Numbered from the stretch's first letter, positions 32,305-41,166 are shown. The stretch is DNA of 64,000 bases from Priestia aryabhattai (GCF_023715685.1 NZ_JAMBOQ010000002.1:310001-374000); one strand, 5' to 3'. The notes: a model not told the origin generated them from the letters alone. Made by a program: numbers and translations.

Positions 32305-32629
32305 ATTGAACCAATCTTACAAGCATATGGGCAAGGTGATGCTGCTGTTCTTCGTTTCCAACTTTCCACAGTTCGTGAAGCAGGTTTTCCTCTCGATTGC
32401 GGGGCTCTTCATGCTTAGCAAGGTAATCTGCTACTTTTTGAGCCGTTTTAGCCAGTTGTTCTTCGTTCATTCCTAACTTATCACCTTTTTCCACCTTGTC
32501 TCCTAGATAACTCTTAAATCCTTCGAAGCTAGAGAGAATATCCTCTTTTTTCTCTTCGCTCATAGAATTAATTGCTCCTTCAACTTTTTCACCTTTTGCT
32601 GAATGATTTGTTTCTACAGAATGACTCAT
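32303..32629 (-). CDS. DUF3243 domain protein
   Basis: The 108-residue hydrophilic protein has the DUF3243 pattern: FEGFKSYLGDKVEKGDKLGMNEEQLAKTAQKVADYLAKHEEPRNREENLLHELWKVG. It is a Bacillus-specific family with unknown function. A sigma-B-like promoter (GTTTAT, 14 bp, GGGAAT) lies 45 bp upstream, which would fit a general-stress protein. Confidence 0.85.
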   Translation of the reverse strand: MSHSVETNHSAKGEKVEGAINSMSEEKKEDILSSFEGFKSYLGDKVEKGDKLGMNEEQLAKTAQKVADYLAKHEEPRNREENLLHELWKVGNEEQQHHLAHMLVRLVQ

Positions 32630-32673
32630 AACTTTTTTCTCCTCTCGTGGTTATAAATGGGTTTAGAAAGCAT

Positions 32674-32699
32674 ATTCCCTGAGGTTTCAGTAAATAAAC
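32674..32699 (-). promoter_or_regulatory. Sigma-B-type promoter of the DUF3243 gene
   Basis: On the minus strand GTTTAT (32694-32699) and GGGAAT (32674-32679) are spaced 14 bp, matching the sigma-B consensus GTTT-N13-15-GGGWAW. Confidence 0.5.
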
Positions 32700-32789
32700 G
32701 TCCGAATGTGTTATTTTTAAATTATGGCGTTTTCTGCTGACTTAAAAAATAGGTCTTACTTTCAAACGAGATTTTATAAAACGCTAAGC

Positions 32790-32823
32790 AGACTTTGGAT
32801 GAGGAAACCAAAGTCTGCTGCTT
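32790..32823 (-). terminator. Probable terminator of the PCYCGC gene
   Basis: AGCAGACTTTGG and CCAAAGTCTGCT arms; the T tract on the minus strand is weak. Confidence 0.5.
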
Positions 32824-32850
32824 TGTCCGTCTTGCATTTATGCTGAAGCA

Positions 32851-33369
32851 TCATATTTCCGGTGTAGGAGTAGGCTTGGCATAGCCTTCCTCATATTTAT
32901 CATCGATTTCTTGACGAATGTCTTCTATGCTTTTTCCTTTGCTGTAGTCTACTACAGCTTGAGCCGCTATTTCTAAACAGACGCCGCATTTTGTTCCGTG
33001 ATCGTCCCACGTCACTGCGCCGTTTCCTTTGTTTTCAAAGATAAAACAGTCATAGTTGTTTTGATGATTAGCTTCTTCTCCACATCCGCAGTAGCAAGGA
33101 ATGTTTTCTAGTAAGGTTTGATGATTAGCAGCTGCTGCATAAATAAGCTGCATATCTTCTGGTTTGTCACTCAGAAAGGAGGGGAGAGTTTCACTATTTT
33201 CCGTTTCTTCTCGTTTATCAGCTAATGTGTGCTGCTGATGTTCTTCGTGTTGTTTCGTTTCTGTACGTTTGCTACCTGAATTTTCTTTACTTTCGTTTCC
33301 GCAGCCGGACACCATGCTTGCTGCAAGAACAACCGTTATGATCCTTGATTTTATCATCAAAATGTTCAT
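32851..33369 (-). CDS. PCYCGC-motif lipoprotein
   Basis: The 172-residue lipoprotein (lipobox VSGC, Cys23) has a His/Glu/Gln-rich linker (30-60) and then the PCYCGC motif (IPCYCGCG, about residues 95-102) with two further Cys pairs: DC near 110 and the KCGVC pair. The family is widespread in Bacillus and probably binds a metal ion at the outer face of the membrane. No partner gene is adjacent. A role in copper or haem-copper assembly is possible but unproven. Confidence 0.85.
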   Translation of the reverse strand: MNILMIKSRIITVVLAASMVSGCGNESKENSGSKRTETKQHEEHQQHTLADKREETENSETLPSFLSDKPEDMQLIYAAAANHQTLLENIPCYCGCGEEANHQNNYDCFIFENKGNGAVTWDDHGTKCGVCLEIAAQAVVDYSKGKSIEDIRQEIDDKYEEGYAKPTPTPEI

Positions 33370-33441
33370 CCTTTCTTCAATTAAAGATAGACAATGATAT
33401 GTACATCCATCATGTTAAAAAGACATAATTAGCCTTTGAAG

Positions 33442-34062
33442 TCACTCATCAACTTTCTGTAAAATAATTTTCCGATACATACCTTTCAACATGACGCTTG
33501 AATTTTCCTTCAAGATAAGATGAGCCCGACTTGCTTCAAACACATGTTCAAAAGAGACTCCAATATCGGTGCCAAGCAATTTTATGAAGGGACGGAATAT
33601 TTTTTTAGGAAAAGCCGCTGATTTCTCTTTGGTTTCGAATTTATCAAAAATGAGGATAGTTCCCTTAGGTTTTACTACTCTTGTCATTTCTTTTAAAGCT
33701 TGCTCGGCATCTGGTACTACGCTAAGAATTAAGCTTGCTACAACAACATCAAACGAAATAGAGTCGAATGTTAGATGCTGAGCGTCCATTTGGTGGAATG
33801 TTATAGATGGGTTTTTGTATTTATCTTTTGCTTTTTGAAGCATTTCACTGGAATAGTCGATTGCCGTTACATTTACTTCGTGAGGAATAAAAGCTAAATC
33901 TGCGCCTGTTCCCACACCTACAAATAAAATACGCTGTTCAGATGAAAAGTGAACGTCTTGAAAGACTTTTTTTCTGGCTCGATAGAACATTCCGTTATTA
34001 AAAAAGACATCATAAAAAGGGGCCCAACACTTGTAAATAAATTGATTCCAGCGGTTATTCAC
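33442..34062 (-). CDS. Class I SAM-dependent methyltransferase
   Basis: The 206-residue protein has motif I VGVGTGADLAFIP, an AIDYSSEML acidic loop for the SAM ribose and the strand SFDVVVASLILSVV. It resembles UbiE/MenG-like small-molecule methyltransferases. GTG 34062, six bases after AGGAGGG, is the likely start; the longer frame begins before that site. It lies downstream of the cadA terminator. The substrate is unknown. Confidence 0.85.
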   Translation of the reverse strand: MNNRWNQFIYKCWAPFYDVFFNNGMFYRARKKVFQDVHFSSEQRILFVGVGTGADLAFIPHEVNVTAIDYSSEMLQKAKDKYKNPSITFHQMDAQHLTFDSISFDVVVASLILSVVPDAEQALKEMTRVVKPKGTILIFDKFETKEKSAAFPKKIFRPFIKLLGTDIGVSFEHVFEASRAHLILKENSSVMLKGMYRKIILQKVDE

Positions 34063-34078
34063 GCAAACCCTCCTAGAA

Positions 34079-34114
34079 AATAAGCTTTCCAACGCCTGCT
34101 GGAAAGCTTATTGA
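34079..34114 (-). terminator. Terminator of the cadCA operon
   Basis: On the minus strand AATAAGCTTTCC and GGAAAGCTTATT arms are followed by TTC-rich sequence. Confidence 0.75.
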
Positions 34115-36682
34115 TTACATTTGTTTTTTCATTTTGAGTAAGCGAAGGCTGTTTAAAATAACAAGTAGCGCTGCTCCTGTATCGCTTAAGACGGCAATCC
34201 ACAGAGTGAGCCACCCTGGGAAGATAAAGGCTAAGGCAATCACTTTAACAATAATAGAAAACCAAATGTTTTGTTTGATAACGGCTAATGCTTTGCGACT
34301 TAGCTTCATCGTATGAGGAAGCTTTTCTAAGTTGTCTGCCATCAGGACAATATCGGCTGTTTCCATGGCCGTATCGGTACCAGCACCGCCCATTGCAATG
34401 CCAAGATCAGCAGTGGCGAGGGCAGGGGCATCATTAATTCCATCTCCAACCATAGCCGTTTGGTACCCTTCATGTTGAAGCTGCTGTATGGCCTTTACTT
34501 TGTCTTCAGGCAGCAAATCAGCGAAATAGCGGTCTACCCCTGACTGAGAGGCAATCATTTTAGCTGTTCCTTCGTTATCACCGGTTAACATCACAATTTG
34601 CTGCATTCCGTTTTGTTTGAGGCTCTCTAAAGCAGATACGGTTGTATGTCGGATGGTATCCGCTACGCCAAGAATGCCTAGAACACTTTTAGCTGTTCCG
34701 ACAATAATAATCGTTTTACCTTCGTTTTGAAGCTTTTCAATATGAGACCAGCAATGGGATAGAGGTGTTCCTAAATCTGAGAATAATTTTGCATTGCCTG
34801 CGTAATACACCGTTTCTTTAATTGTGGCTTGCACGCCTTTTCCTGTCAGGATTTTAAAATTTGACCCTTGTAAAGAACCGACTTTTTTCTCCGTTGCATA
34901 ATCCACGATAGCGCGGGCAATAGGATGATTCGAATAGTCTTCAAGCGTTTTTGTTATGGCTAAAAGCTGCTGTTCTTCGGCAGCAACAGAAACAACCTCT
35001 GAAACGGCTGGTTTGCCTTCTGTCAGTGTTCCTGTTTTATCAAAAGCAATCGCATTGATTGCACCTGCTTTTTCTAAAAACGTCCCGCCTTTAATGAGTA
35101 CGCCATTTTTCGCCGCATTTCCAATCGCAGATACAATGGCGACGGGAGTAGAAATGACTAGCGCGCATGGACAAGCCACAACTAATAATTCAAGCCCCTT
35201 GTAGAACCACTCACTCCATGAACCATCAAACAGGGGAGGGATGACCATAATGAATAAAGCTAAAATAAAGACGATAGGCGTGTAAATGGTCGCAAATTTA
35301 TCAACAAAAGCTTGAGTAGGCGCTTTTTTCTCTTGTGCCTCTTCTACTAAATGAATGATTTTAGAAATCGCCGTATCTTCTACTAGCTTTGTTACCTTAA
35401 TTTCTAACGATCCGTTTTCGTTAATCGTGCCGGCATAGACTGCATCACCGATTACTTTATCAACTGGGATAGACTCACCTGTGATAGGAGCTTGGTTGAT
35501 ACTGGATTCGCCATTTATAATTTCGCCATCAAGCGGAATTCGGTCTCCTGGCTTTACGACAATCGTGCTGCCGATTGAAATATCTTCTGCTGCTTTTTTA
35601 ATCAGCTGTTCATTTTCTTTCACCCATGCTTCAGAAGGAGCTAAATCCATTAAACCTCGTATCGAGTTTCTTGTTTGTTCAATCGACCTTGTTTGTAGAG
35701 CTACACCTAAAGCAAATAGCCAAACAACCGTAGCACCTTCAAGCCATTCACCAATAACAGCTGCTCCAAGTGCTGCAACGGTCATCAAAACATTCATGTC
35801 TAAAGAACGACTTTTGATTCCGTAATAAGCACTTTTAGCCGGTTTATATCCGCTAATAATCATGGCAATAGCGTACAGTAAAGTTGTCATATAAGAAGCA
35901 ATTCCTGTATGAGAACCGATAAAACCTAATGCGATGAGAATACCTGAAAAAACAATCGTTCCATTTTTGCCTTTATGGTGCCGAGACTCAGCAGACTGCC
36001 TGCTGCTTGTTACTAAAGTAGCGGTATACCCAGCTTTAGATACTTCTTTGATAATGTCTTCGGCTTCGTTATCATGCTCAATTTGTGCTTTTCCCGTTGA
36101 GAAGTTAACGCGTACGTCTTTGACAGCAGGAACTGTTTTTAAATGATTCACAATCGTGTTCGCACAAGCCGCGCAGTCCATTCCTTCAATCAAATATGTT
36201 TTCATTTTCTTATTTGATTGGATAGGTTCAATGCTAAACCCCAGTTTTTCTACTGAGCTTGGAACGGATGACAATGCTGACTCACTTGCCGCCGCCACTT
36301 GAAGTTTTCCTGTAGTGTAGTTGATTGTTACATTTTGAATATCGTTTAACGTTTTTAAACTTTTTTCAATCGTAGCAGCACAGGAAGGGCAATCCATTCC
36401 ATACACGCGGTATTCGGCCGTTTCTTCTATGTTACTATCGCCTTGTACTATATCATGGTCACCGCAGCAAGAATGCTGGCTTTTGTCGGTCGTTAACGCA
36501 ATCGTATCTGAACAGCAGCTGTGACTATGTTCATGACTCTTTGTGCCGCAGGAAGAAGGCTCTTCAGTAGATGCGGCTTCTGAAGAAGAGGAGCAGCAGG
36601 CCTTGCTTTCAATTTCTGGTGAAGAAGATCCGCTGCAGCAGCTTCCGGTATGGTGATGATGTTTTTTATCTTCGTGTTTCAT
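34115..36682 (-). CDS. cadA: Cd/Zn/Pb-exporting P1B-type ATPase
   Basis: The 855-residue ATPase begins with a His/Cys-rich tail (HHHH and several CC or CxC groups, residues 1-80), then two heavy-metal-associated domains with MDCPSC (residue 98) and MDCAAC. The membrane metal site is the CPC motif in VVACPCAL, the phosphorylated Asp is in DKTGT, and the hinge is GDGIND. The Asp in the last helices (LSDTGAALLV) marks the Zn/Cd/Pb group (P1B-2). It pumps toxic divalent cations out using ATP, and lies 31 bp after the CadC-type regulator. Confidence 0.93.
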   Translation of the reverse strand: MKHEDKKHHHHTGSCCSGSSSPEIESKACCSSSSEAASTEEPSSCGTKSHEHSHSCCSDTIALTTDKSQHSCCGDHDIVQGDSNIEETAEYRVYGMDCPSCAATIEKSLKTLNDIQNVTINYTTGKLQVAAASESALSSVPSSVEKLGFSIEPIQSNKKMKTYLIEGMDCAACANTIVNHLKTVPAVKDVRVNFSTGKAQIEHDNEAEDIIKEVSKAGYTATLVTSSRQSAESRHHKGKNGTIVFSGILIALGFIGSHTGIASYMTTLLYAIAMIISGYKPAKSAYYGIKSRSLDMNVLMTVAALGAAVIGEWLEGATVVWLFALGVALQTRSIEQTRNSIRGLMDLAPSEAWVKENEQLIKKAAEDISIGSTIVVKPGDRIPLDGEIINGESSINQAPITGESIPVDKVIGDAVYAGTINENGSLEIKVTKLVEDTAISKIIHLVEEAQEKKAPTQAFVDKFATIYTPIVFILALFIMVIPPLFDGSWSEWFYKGLELLVVACPCALVISTPVAIVSAIGNAAKNGVLIKGGTFLEKAGAINAIAFDKTGTLTEGKPAVSEVVSVAAEEQQLLAITKTLEDYSNHPIARAIVDYATEKKVGSLQGSNFKILTGKGVQATIKETVYYAGNAKLFSDLGTPLSHCWSHIEKLQNEGKTIIIVGTAKSVLGILGVADTIRHTTVSALESLKQNGMQQIVMLTGDNEGTAKMIASQSGVDRYFADLLPEDKVKAIQQLQHEGYQTAMVGDGINDAPALATADLGIAMGGAGTDTAMETADIVLMADNLEKLPHTMKLSRKALAVIKQNIWFSIIVKVIALAFIFPGWLTLWIAVLSDTGAALLVILNSLRLLKMKKQM

Positions 36683-36713
36683 TGTGTCCCACTCCCTATA
36701 CGGTAAGAAAAAC

Positions 36714-37073
36714 TTAAATGGTTATGTCTTCTTTTTTAGCAAACATAATATCAATTACTTGTTTAATATGTGCATCCCTTAAAGAATAAAAAGCTAACTT
36801 TCCTTCTTTGCGATAATTGGCAATTCCTATATTTCGCAGCAGTCTTAAGTGATGAGAAGCAGTGGCGACCGTAGATCCTACAATATTGGCTACGTCACAT
36901 ACACATAATTCCTCGCCTTTATACAGAGCCAATACGATTTTCAGCCTCGTTTCATCTCCTAACGCTTTGAACATCGTAGAAACACCTTGAACAGCTTCAA
37001 CATGGATAGAAGGCTTAATACGATTCACTTTTTCTTCATTAAAACAATAAATATCACAGCGATCTTTTGGCAT
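36714..37073 (-). CDS. cadC: ArsR/SmtB-family metal sensor CadC
   Basis: The 119-residue repressor has the winged helix (about 33-110) and the CadC alpha3N metal site: ELCVCD (Cys57 and Cys59) plus Cys6 and Cys10 in the N-terminal arm. This matches the Cys7/11/58/60 tetrad of pI258 CadC offset by one residue. Cd, Pb or Zn binding would release DNA and induce cadA. ATG 37073 follows AAGGAGG. The operator-like dyad is just upstream. Confidence 0.92.
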   Translation of the reverse strand: MPKDRCDIYCFNEEKVNRIKPSIHVEAVQGVSTMFKALGDETRLKIVLALYKGEELCVCDVANIVGSTVATASHHLRLLRNIGIANYRKEGKLAFYSLRDAHIKQVIDIMFAKKEDITI

Positions 37074-37089
37074 AATTTCCTCCTTCATT

Positions 37090-37111
37090 CAAACATTCAA
37101 ATGATTGTTTG
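37090..37111 (-). promoter_or_regulatory. CadC operator and promoter of cadCA
   Basis: The imperfect dyad at 37090-37111, with CAAACA and TGTTTG arms, pairs at 18 of 22 positions. It lies just downstream of a minus-strand promoter (TTGAAC, 17 bp, TATATT), over the transcription start. A related half-site, TTCAAACATTT, lies at 37141. This resembles SmtB/CadC operators. Confidence 0.65.
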
Positions 37112-37284
37112 TTTATAATATATGTCAATTTTAAAAAATGTTCAAACATTTATTGATTATTCGAAATTTTTCTCTGGACAAAACATAAATATATGAAGAA
37201 TAAATATGGAAAGTATGCTAGTGTATGTGCTCTGTACTAAATGGTGTGGGCGAAAGGAGAATGGCTTTGAATGCCAGCTAAAAA

Positions 37285-37312
37285 CAAAAAGCCACCCCTA
37301 TAGGTAGCCTCT
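37285..37312 (-). terminator. Terminator of the PAS-like gene
   Basis: On the minus strand GGCTACC and GGTGGCT arms, with G-U pairs, are followed by T5. The rest of 37112-37284 holds only the cadC upstream region. Confidence 0.6.
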
Positions 37313-37370
37313 TTATGACTTTTAAAAATACGAGAAATAATCGAATATGGCTCAGACCCTGTTCACTTGA

Positions 37371-37802
37371 TTAGTGTTTTAATCGATTGAATAATAAATC
37401 TGCTGAATTATTTAACACCTTGCCCGACTCTTTTAATCGTTTGTCCGAGTTTTCTAAATAGAATTGAGCAGATAATACAAAATCTAACGGATCCTTGACA
37501 TTCTTCTTTTCGGTACATACTAAATGCCCTACACCATTTTTCCAATGAATTGTGCATTTAAAATTCACAAATGTTTCATCGCTCGTTCTCAAACGCAAAT
37601 GCCTGATGATTGGGTTAGATGAAGAGTGCTGTGACAGCATCCACATCGCTTGTTTCCGGTCGTCTTTATGAATAATGCTCCACAGACTGGAGACTGAAGA
37701 AAAATAAGAATGTGCCTGACTAGAAAAATGAAGGATTTCACCTTCTTGATTTAATTGAAAGTAAGGAACGGGGATCCATTTAAGTATGTTACTTTCCCTC
37801 AT
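37371..37802 (-). CDS. PAS-like domain protein, unknown
   Basis: The 143-residue protein reads as a PAS fold: IPVPYFQLNQEGEILHFSSQAHSYF, a SIIHKDDRKQ helix, and HLRLRTSDETFVNFKCTIHWKNGVGHLVC strands, followed by a C-terminal helix (100-143). There is no kinase, HTH or GGDEF output domain. It could be a stand-alone sensor or anti-sigma-type modulator, but nothing confirms this. Confidence 0.6.
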   Translation of the reverse strand: MRESNILKWIPVPYFQLNQEGEILHFSSQAHSYFSSVSSLWSIIHKDDRKQAMWMLSQHSSSNPIIRHLRLRTSDETFVNFKCTIHWKNGVGHLVCTEKKNVKDPLDFVLSAQFYLENSDKRLKESGKVLNNSADLLFNRLKH

Positions 37803-37987
37803 GCACTTCTCCCAACTTAAATAATCTCTTTTACCATATCACAATAACCTAATATTTGGATTATTTTCATCATTTTACCTATTACTTTTCCCGTTTTAAA
37901 CTGTAAAAGTCTAAAAAATCATTCAGTTTAAAATACTTGAAATAGGAACGTTTGTTCGATAAACTGAAAATTAAAGGAGCGAATTCT

Positions 37988-38227
37988 ATGCGACAGTTAC
38001 TTCAAGAAAGCTACTCTTCAAAACGACTTGTTGAAATTATTTATATGGACGATAAAGGATGTTTGACACAGCGATTTATTATTGTTTATAAAATTTATCC
38101 TCAGAGCGTAAAAGCTTGGTGCTTATTAAGAAACGAGAAACGAACATTTAAAATAGAGAATATCCTTTCATGCGGATTCAACAATAAAAGGAAAAGCAGT
38201 TTTAGACAGAAAGCTCACTCAATTTAA
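37988..38227 (+). CDS. Small WYL-like domain protein
   Basis: The 79-residue protein (ATG 37988 after AAAGGAGCG) resembles a truncated WYL ligand-binding barrel: RLVEIIYMDDKG, RFIIVYKIYPQSVKAWCLLRNEKRTFKIENILS. It has no attached HTH. Short stand-alone WYL-like proteins occur in Bacillus; their function is unknown. Confidence 0.65.
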   Translation: MRQLLQESYSSKRLVEIIYMDDKGCLTQRFIIVYKIYPQSVKAWCLLRNEKRTFKIENILSCGFNNKRKSSFRQKAHSI

Positions 38228-38307
38228 GAGGGGCTTTTTCATATCATTTCCTCTTATGGCGTGTGAGTTATTTTCATACACTATACCCACTAGAAAGGGG
38301 AATGAAC

Positions 38308-38460
38308 ATGACATCAAACCAAGGAAATAAAACTAAACATATTGCTAAAGGAAGAACGGAAAAAGGAGATAGGACAATGCAGGGGGAGCAAACACAGCAT
38401 GAAGTACAAAATACATCTTTGTCTCATAATAATTGCCGGGCAAACCTTGATGGAGATTAA
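38308..38460 (+). CDS. Small hydrophilic protein
   Basis: A 50-codon frame follows AAAGGGG; ATG 38302 two codons earlier is an alternative. The product is very hydrophilic (Gln, Asn, Lys, Glu and Thr) and likely disordered, in the style of small spore proteins, but no SASP signature is visible. A terminator follows immediately, supporting a real gene. Confidence 0.5.
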   Translation: MTSNQGNKTKHIAKGRTEKGDRTMQGEQTQHEVQNTSLSHNNCRANLDGD

Positions 38461-38463
38461 TCT

Positions 38464-38505
38464 AAAAAAGGAAAGCTTTCGTTTCCGAAGCTTTCCTTTT
38501 TTTGT
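38464..38505 (+). terminator. Terminator
   Basis: AAAGGAAAGCTTTCG and CGAAGCTTTCCTTT arms are followed by T-rich sequence. Confidence 0.85.
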
Positions 38506-38518
38506 GTATATCGCATTT

Positions 38519-38983
38519 TTAAGTTAACTCGTATTTTTCTGAGCCAATCACAATATAGTCTCTTACTTGATATACGAATTTTACCGATTTCTCACAAACT
38601 TCGTACGAGTAATTCTCTAAAACATTGCTTTTTTGATTAATATAATGCATAAAAGCGCGTTGAAAATAACCATTCTCAACAAAAAGTTCACCGGTTTTGC
38701 ACAACTTTTCATGTGCTTCTTCCAGCCATTTTGCAATTTGGCTGTCGTTGTTATTAAATGTAAGAATGTGTGCATAGCGATCTGATAAATCTGTCATATC
38801 CTCTTTATCCTGGTCAAAATAAAAAACTTTTTCTTTTTTTGACTGCAGCCTTTGTTTATGCAAAGTTACATTTTTTAACAGTTCTTTTTCAACGTCTTCT
38901 TCGGGACTTATATAGATGGGGCAGGTGCCTGCTACCTCACCTTGATCTGTAAATAATACAACATAGTACAAATCAAACATCAT
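38519..38983 (-). CDS. Hypothetical soluble protein
   Basis: The 154-residue acidic protein has no signal or membrane segment. It shows mixed alpha/beta character with a Lys/Glu-rich middle and C-terminal beta strands (SVKFVYQVRDYIVIG). No family is recognised. It stands alone; AGGGAGAGAT precedes the ATG. Confidence 0.65.
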   Translation of the reverse strand: MMFDLYYVVLFTDQGEVAGTCPIYISPEEDVEKELLKNVTLHKQRLQSKKEKVFYFDQDKEDMTDLSDRYAHILTFNNNDSQIAKWLEEAHEKLCKTGELFVENGYFQRAFMHYINQKSNVLENYSYEVCEKSVKFVYQVRDYIVIGSEKYELT

Positions 38984-39303
38984 ATCTCTCCCTTCACGTG
39001 CTCATACTATCCTATCTTGCATCCTTCGTTTTTAGAATCATTTTTCTGAAGTTTTTGCCACATTGGTTCTAATGTATTACTCGGAAGCAAACCTCAGTTT
39101 TAACGGGAAAGAAGAGGCGAAATAAAACTAAAAATTCTGCGTTTCTTCATTATAATAAGAAAAAACGATCTGTTTACTAGTATTTAAATCTTTCGAAAAG
39201 TCAAAATAAATAATGATTGATTTCGTCACTTTATTGTGGTTTCATAATAAAGTGTAAAAAGACCATTTTTCTTGCAGAGAGAAATAAGATAAGTACTTCT
39301 GTG

Positions 39304-39344
39304 TTGATTCTTTCTTTTGAATATAGTATACATACAGGGGTATA
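39304..39344 (+). promoter_or_regulatory. Promoter with CsoR/CstR-like operator
   Basis: TTGATT (39304-39309), 17 bp and TATACA (39327-39332) form the promoter. TATACATACAGGGGTATA (39327-39344) overlaps the -10 and start. Its right half GGGGTATA matches the CsoR/CstR dyad (TATACCCN..GGGGTATA) exactly; the left half matches partly. Confidence 0.5.
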
Positions 39345-39365
39345 GAAATTAGTTGGGAGGAAAAC

Positions 39366-39713
39366 ATGGCGATACTATATATGAGCATAGGTATTTTACT
39401 TTTATTAATTTGTTACAGTTTTTATAAACGCTATGTGCCGGTGCAAGGAATAAAGAAAGTGACGGCCGTGGACTGTGCTTCTACAACGATTTCGTATGTA
39501 GATGTTCGTCATTTTCATGAAATGAAACAAAACCCCTGTCACAAAGCAATCCATATTCCGCTTCCTTATTTAGAGAGACAGCATGCAGAAATTCCATATA
39601 AAGAAGTGGTGGTAATTGTTCCTGACAGCATTTCCCGAAATTTAAGCATTCGGCAGCTGAAAAAACATGGGTATCAGGTCAAAGGATACATGTGTGCGGA
39701 AAGATGTGTGTAA
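39366..39713 (+). CDS. Membrane-anchored rhodanese-like protein, degenerate active site
   Basis: The 115-residue protein has one N-terminal membrane helix (about 3-19) and a short rhodanese fold: ISYVDVRHFHEM, AIHIPL, then VVVIVPDSISRNLSIRQLKKHGY. The catalytic loop normally starts with Cys after VVVYC; here it is Val-Pro, so classic sulfur transfer is unlikely. Two Cys near the end (MCAERC) may act instead. The CsoR/CstR-like operator suggests a response to reactive sulfur or copper. Confidence 0.75.
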   Translation: MAILYMSIGILLLLICYSFYKRYVPVQGIKKVTAVDCASTTISYVDVRHFHEMKQNPCHKAIHIPLPYLERQHAEIPYKEVVVIVPDSISRNLSIRQLKKHGYQVKGYMCAERCV

Positions 39714-39776
39714 TAAAAAGAACAGCAAATAATCCTTTATAGGGTTTCCATTTGGAATGCTGTGATATATAAGCTA

Positions 39777-39812
39777 AAAGATACCCGTGTCAAAATGGGT
39801 ATCTTTTTTTGT
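39777..39812 (+). terminator. Terminator of the rhodanese-like gene
   Basis: AAAGATACCC and GGGTATCTTT arms are followed by T7. Between here and 40022 only a -10-like TATAAT near 39971 is seen. Confidence 0.8.
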
Positions 39813-40022
39813 TATGAAGACAAGAAGGGGGGGCAGCGATCGGTTTCTTTTGGTTCAACAGACACTGAGTCTTTTAGCGTGTTTTTATGTCAAAAGGTTT
39901 GAAAAATCCCTTTTGTGGTAAAAAAAAACGTAGTCCTCCTAGTGCATAGACAGAGGTTTAATAGGAAGTTATAATTTAGGCAATTACATAAAAGGGGAGT
40001 AAGCTAAGGAAGGTGAATAGAT

Positions 40023-40601
40023 GTGCGAAAGATAAAGCGGTTGCTATTTCTGTTCATTTGTATAGCGGTTGTAATTGTTGCGTATGAGATGATTCGATAT
40101 CCGGTTGAAAACAATGCTGCAAGTGTACAGCATCACTTGCGCAATTGGGAGCATAAAGAAAGTATTGATGGTTCTGCAAAGATTACGTTGCAAGATTTTA
40201 AACGGATTGATCACTCTAATACATACATAGCCTTATTCTCCATACCTGGTGATAAAGAAGGAATGGCCGTATTGAAGCAAGGATGGAACAAACGCCTGCG
40301 CATTGAAGTAAGTACCAAAATGAGCAACTTAGTGGATTACGATGATATCCATACAAATAAAGGGACATATGCGCTGTTTACAGGAACAAATAGAAGTAAA
40401 CAAATTGAGCGAGTAAAGGCGGCTTTGGTACACGATACATATACAATTGATGCCGCGGTCCCAAAAAGTGATTATTTTGTGCTGTATGAAAAAATACCGA
40501 GTCATATTAAACATCCGTTTCCAGCAACAACAACGCTGCTAGATAGAGCGGGGGATGACATTACGGTTAAAGAATTTATGGATCAGGAGCTGCGTGAATA
40601 A
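40023..40601 (+). CDS. Membrane-anchored protein, unknown
   Basis: The 192-residue protein has a basic start (RKIKRLLF) and one membrane helix (about 5-22), then an extracytoplasmic domain of about 165 residues with no recognised motif. The start is GTG 40023 after GGAAGGTG; an overlapping ATG opens only a 4-codon frame. The stop codon lies in the loop of the following terminator. Confidence 0.7.
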   Translation: MRKIKRLLFLFICIAVVIVAYEMIRYPVENNAASVQHHLRNWEHKESIDGSAKITLQDFKRIDHSNTYIALFSIPGDKEGMAVLKQGWNKRLRIEVSTKMSNLVDYDDIHTNKGTYALFTGTNRSKQIERVKAALVHDTYTIDAAVPKSDYFVLYEKIPSHIKHPFPATTTLLDRAGDDITVKEFMDQELRE

Positions 40602-40616
40602 CACGCAGCTTTTTTC
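40588..40616 (+). terminator. Terminator overlapping the stop codon
   Basis: AGCTGCGTG and CACGCAGCT (9 bp, perfect) flank a 5-nt loop holding the TAA stop, followed by T6. Confidence 0.85.
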
Positions 40617-41166
40617 TGTCATAAAAAGCTTTTTTAAAAATTCACGTTTTGTTCATATTTTCGAAAGAAAGAATTTTAAGCAAAAAAATCAAATATTTGC
40701 TACAAAGTAAAGGCGAATTAACGGGCAAAATAAGTTTCATACAGGGCGTCACATATTCTTTGAAAATTTGTCACAAAATATTCAATTATGTCGATGTGTA
40801 TTGATATATCAATGTTGGAACAAAGACACAAAGCTAATTTTGCAGTTATTCCTAAAGAAATAGTTAAGAAATGGGAGCTGAATCCTTTTATTTACATTTA
40901 TTCATACCAAATTATGTGATAGAATATCGCAAGGTTGAAGCACTCTAACCCCATTGGTACAGTCACTATATTAGAATATTTTCAATATAAAAAAATAAAG
41001 CAAAAGGGACGAAAAAAATGTCATTTTGTATTACAATAGTAGTGGCCTACAAATAAGGGGGAAGAGAGTCTGTATAAAAATGTCGTTATCTCGCGAAAGA
41101 TAGCGCATTTTGAATGTTCATCAATATAGGCTTCGCATCATGTGTTGTTAGAAAGGAGAGTTTTAA
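40617..41166. other. qox upstream region
   Basis: A 550-bp AT-rich region before qoxA. It holds a -10-like TACAAT at 41032-41037 with no good -35, several TTTG(T)CAC- and TGTGA-like motifs (40735-40790 and 40913-40935) that might bind Rex- or FNR-type regulators, and the gene remnant at 40812. No firm operator could be assigned. Confidence 0.4.
40812..40919 (+). pseudogene. Possible remnant of an HTH/replication-initiator-type gene
   Basis: A 35-codon frame reads MLEQRHKANFAVIPKEIVKKWELNPF before a stop. The ANFAVIPKEI...W-LNP pattern resembles the N-terminus of phage or plasmid helix-turn-helix proteins. The rest of such a gene is absent and no ribosome site precedes it. This may be coincidental. 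Confidence 0.2.

Noticed and set aside
40735..40935. Rex or FNR boxes upstream of qox
   Set aside because: Several TGTGA/TTTGTCAC-like motifs exist, but none forms a good full dyad at a sensible distance from a promoter.
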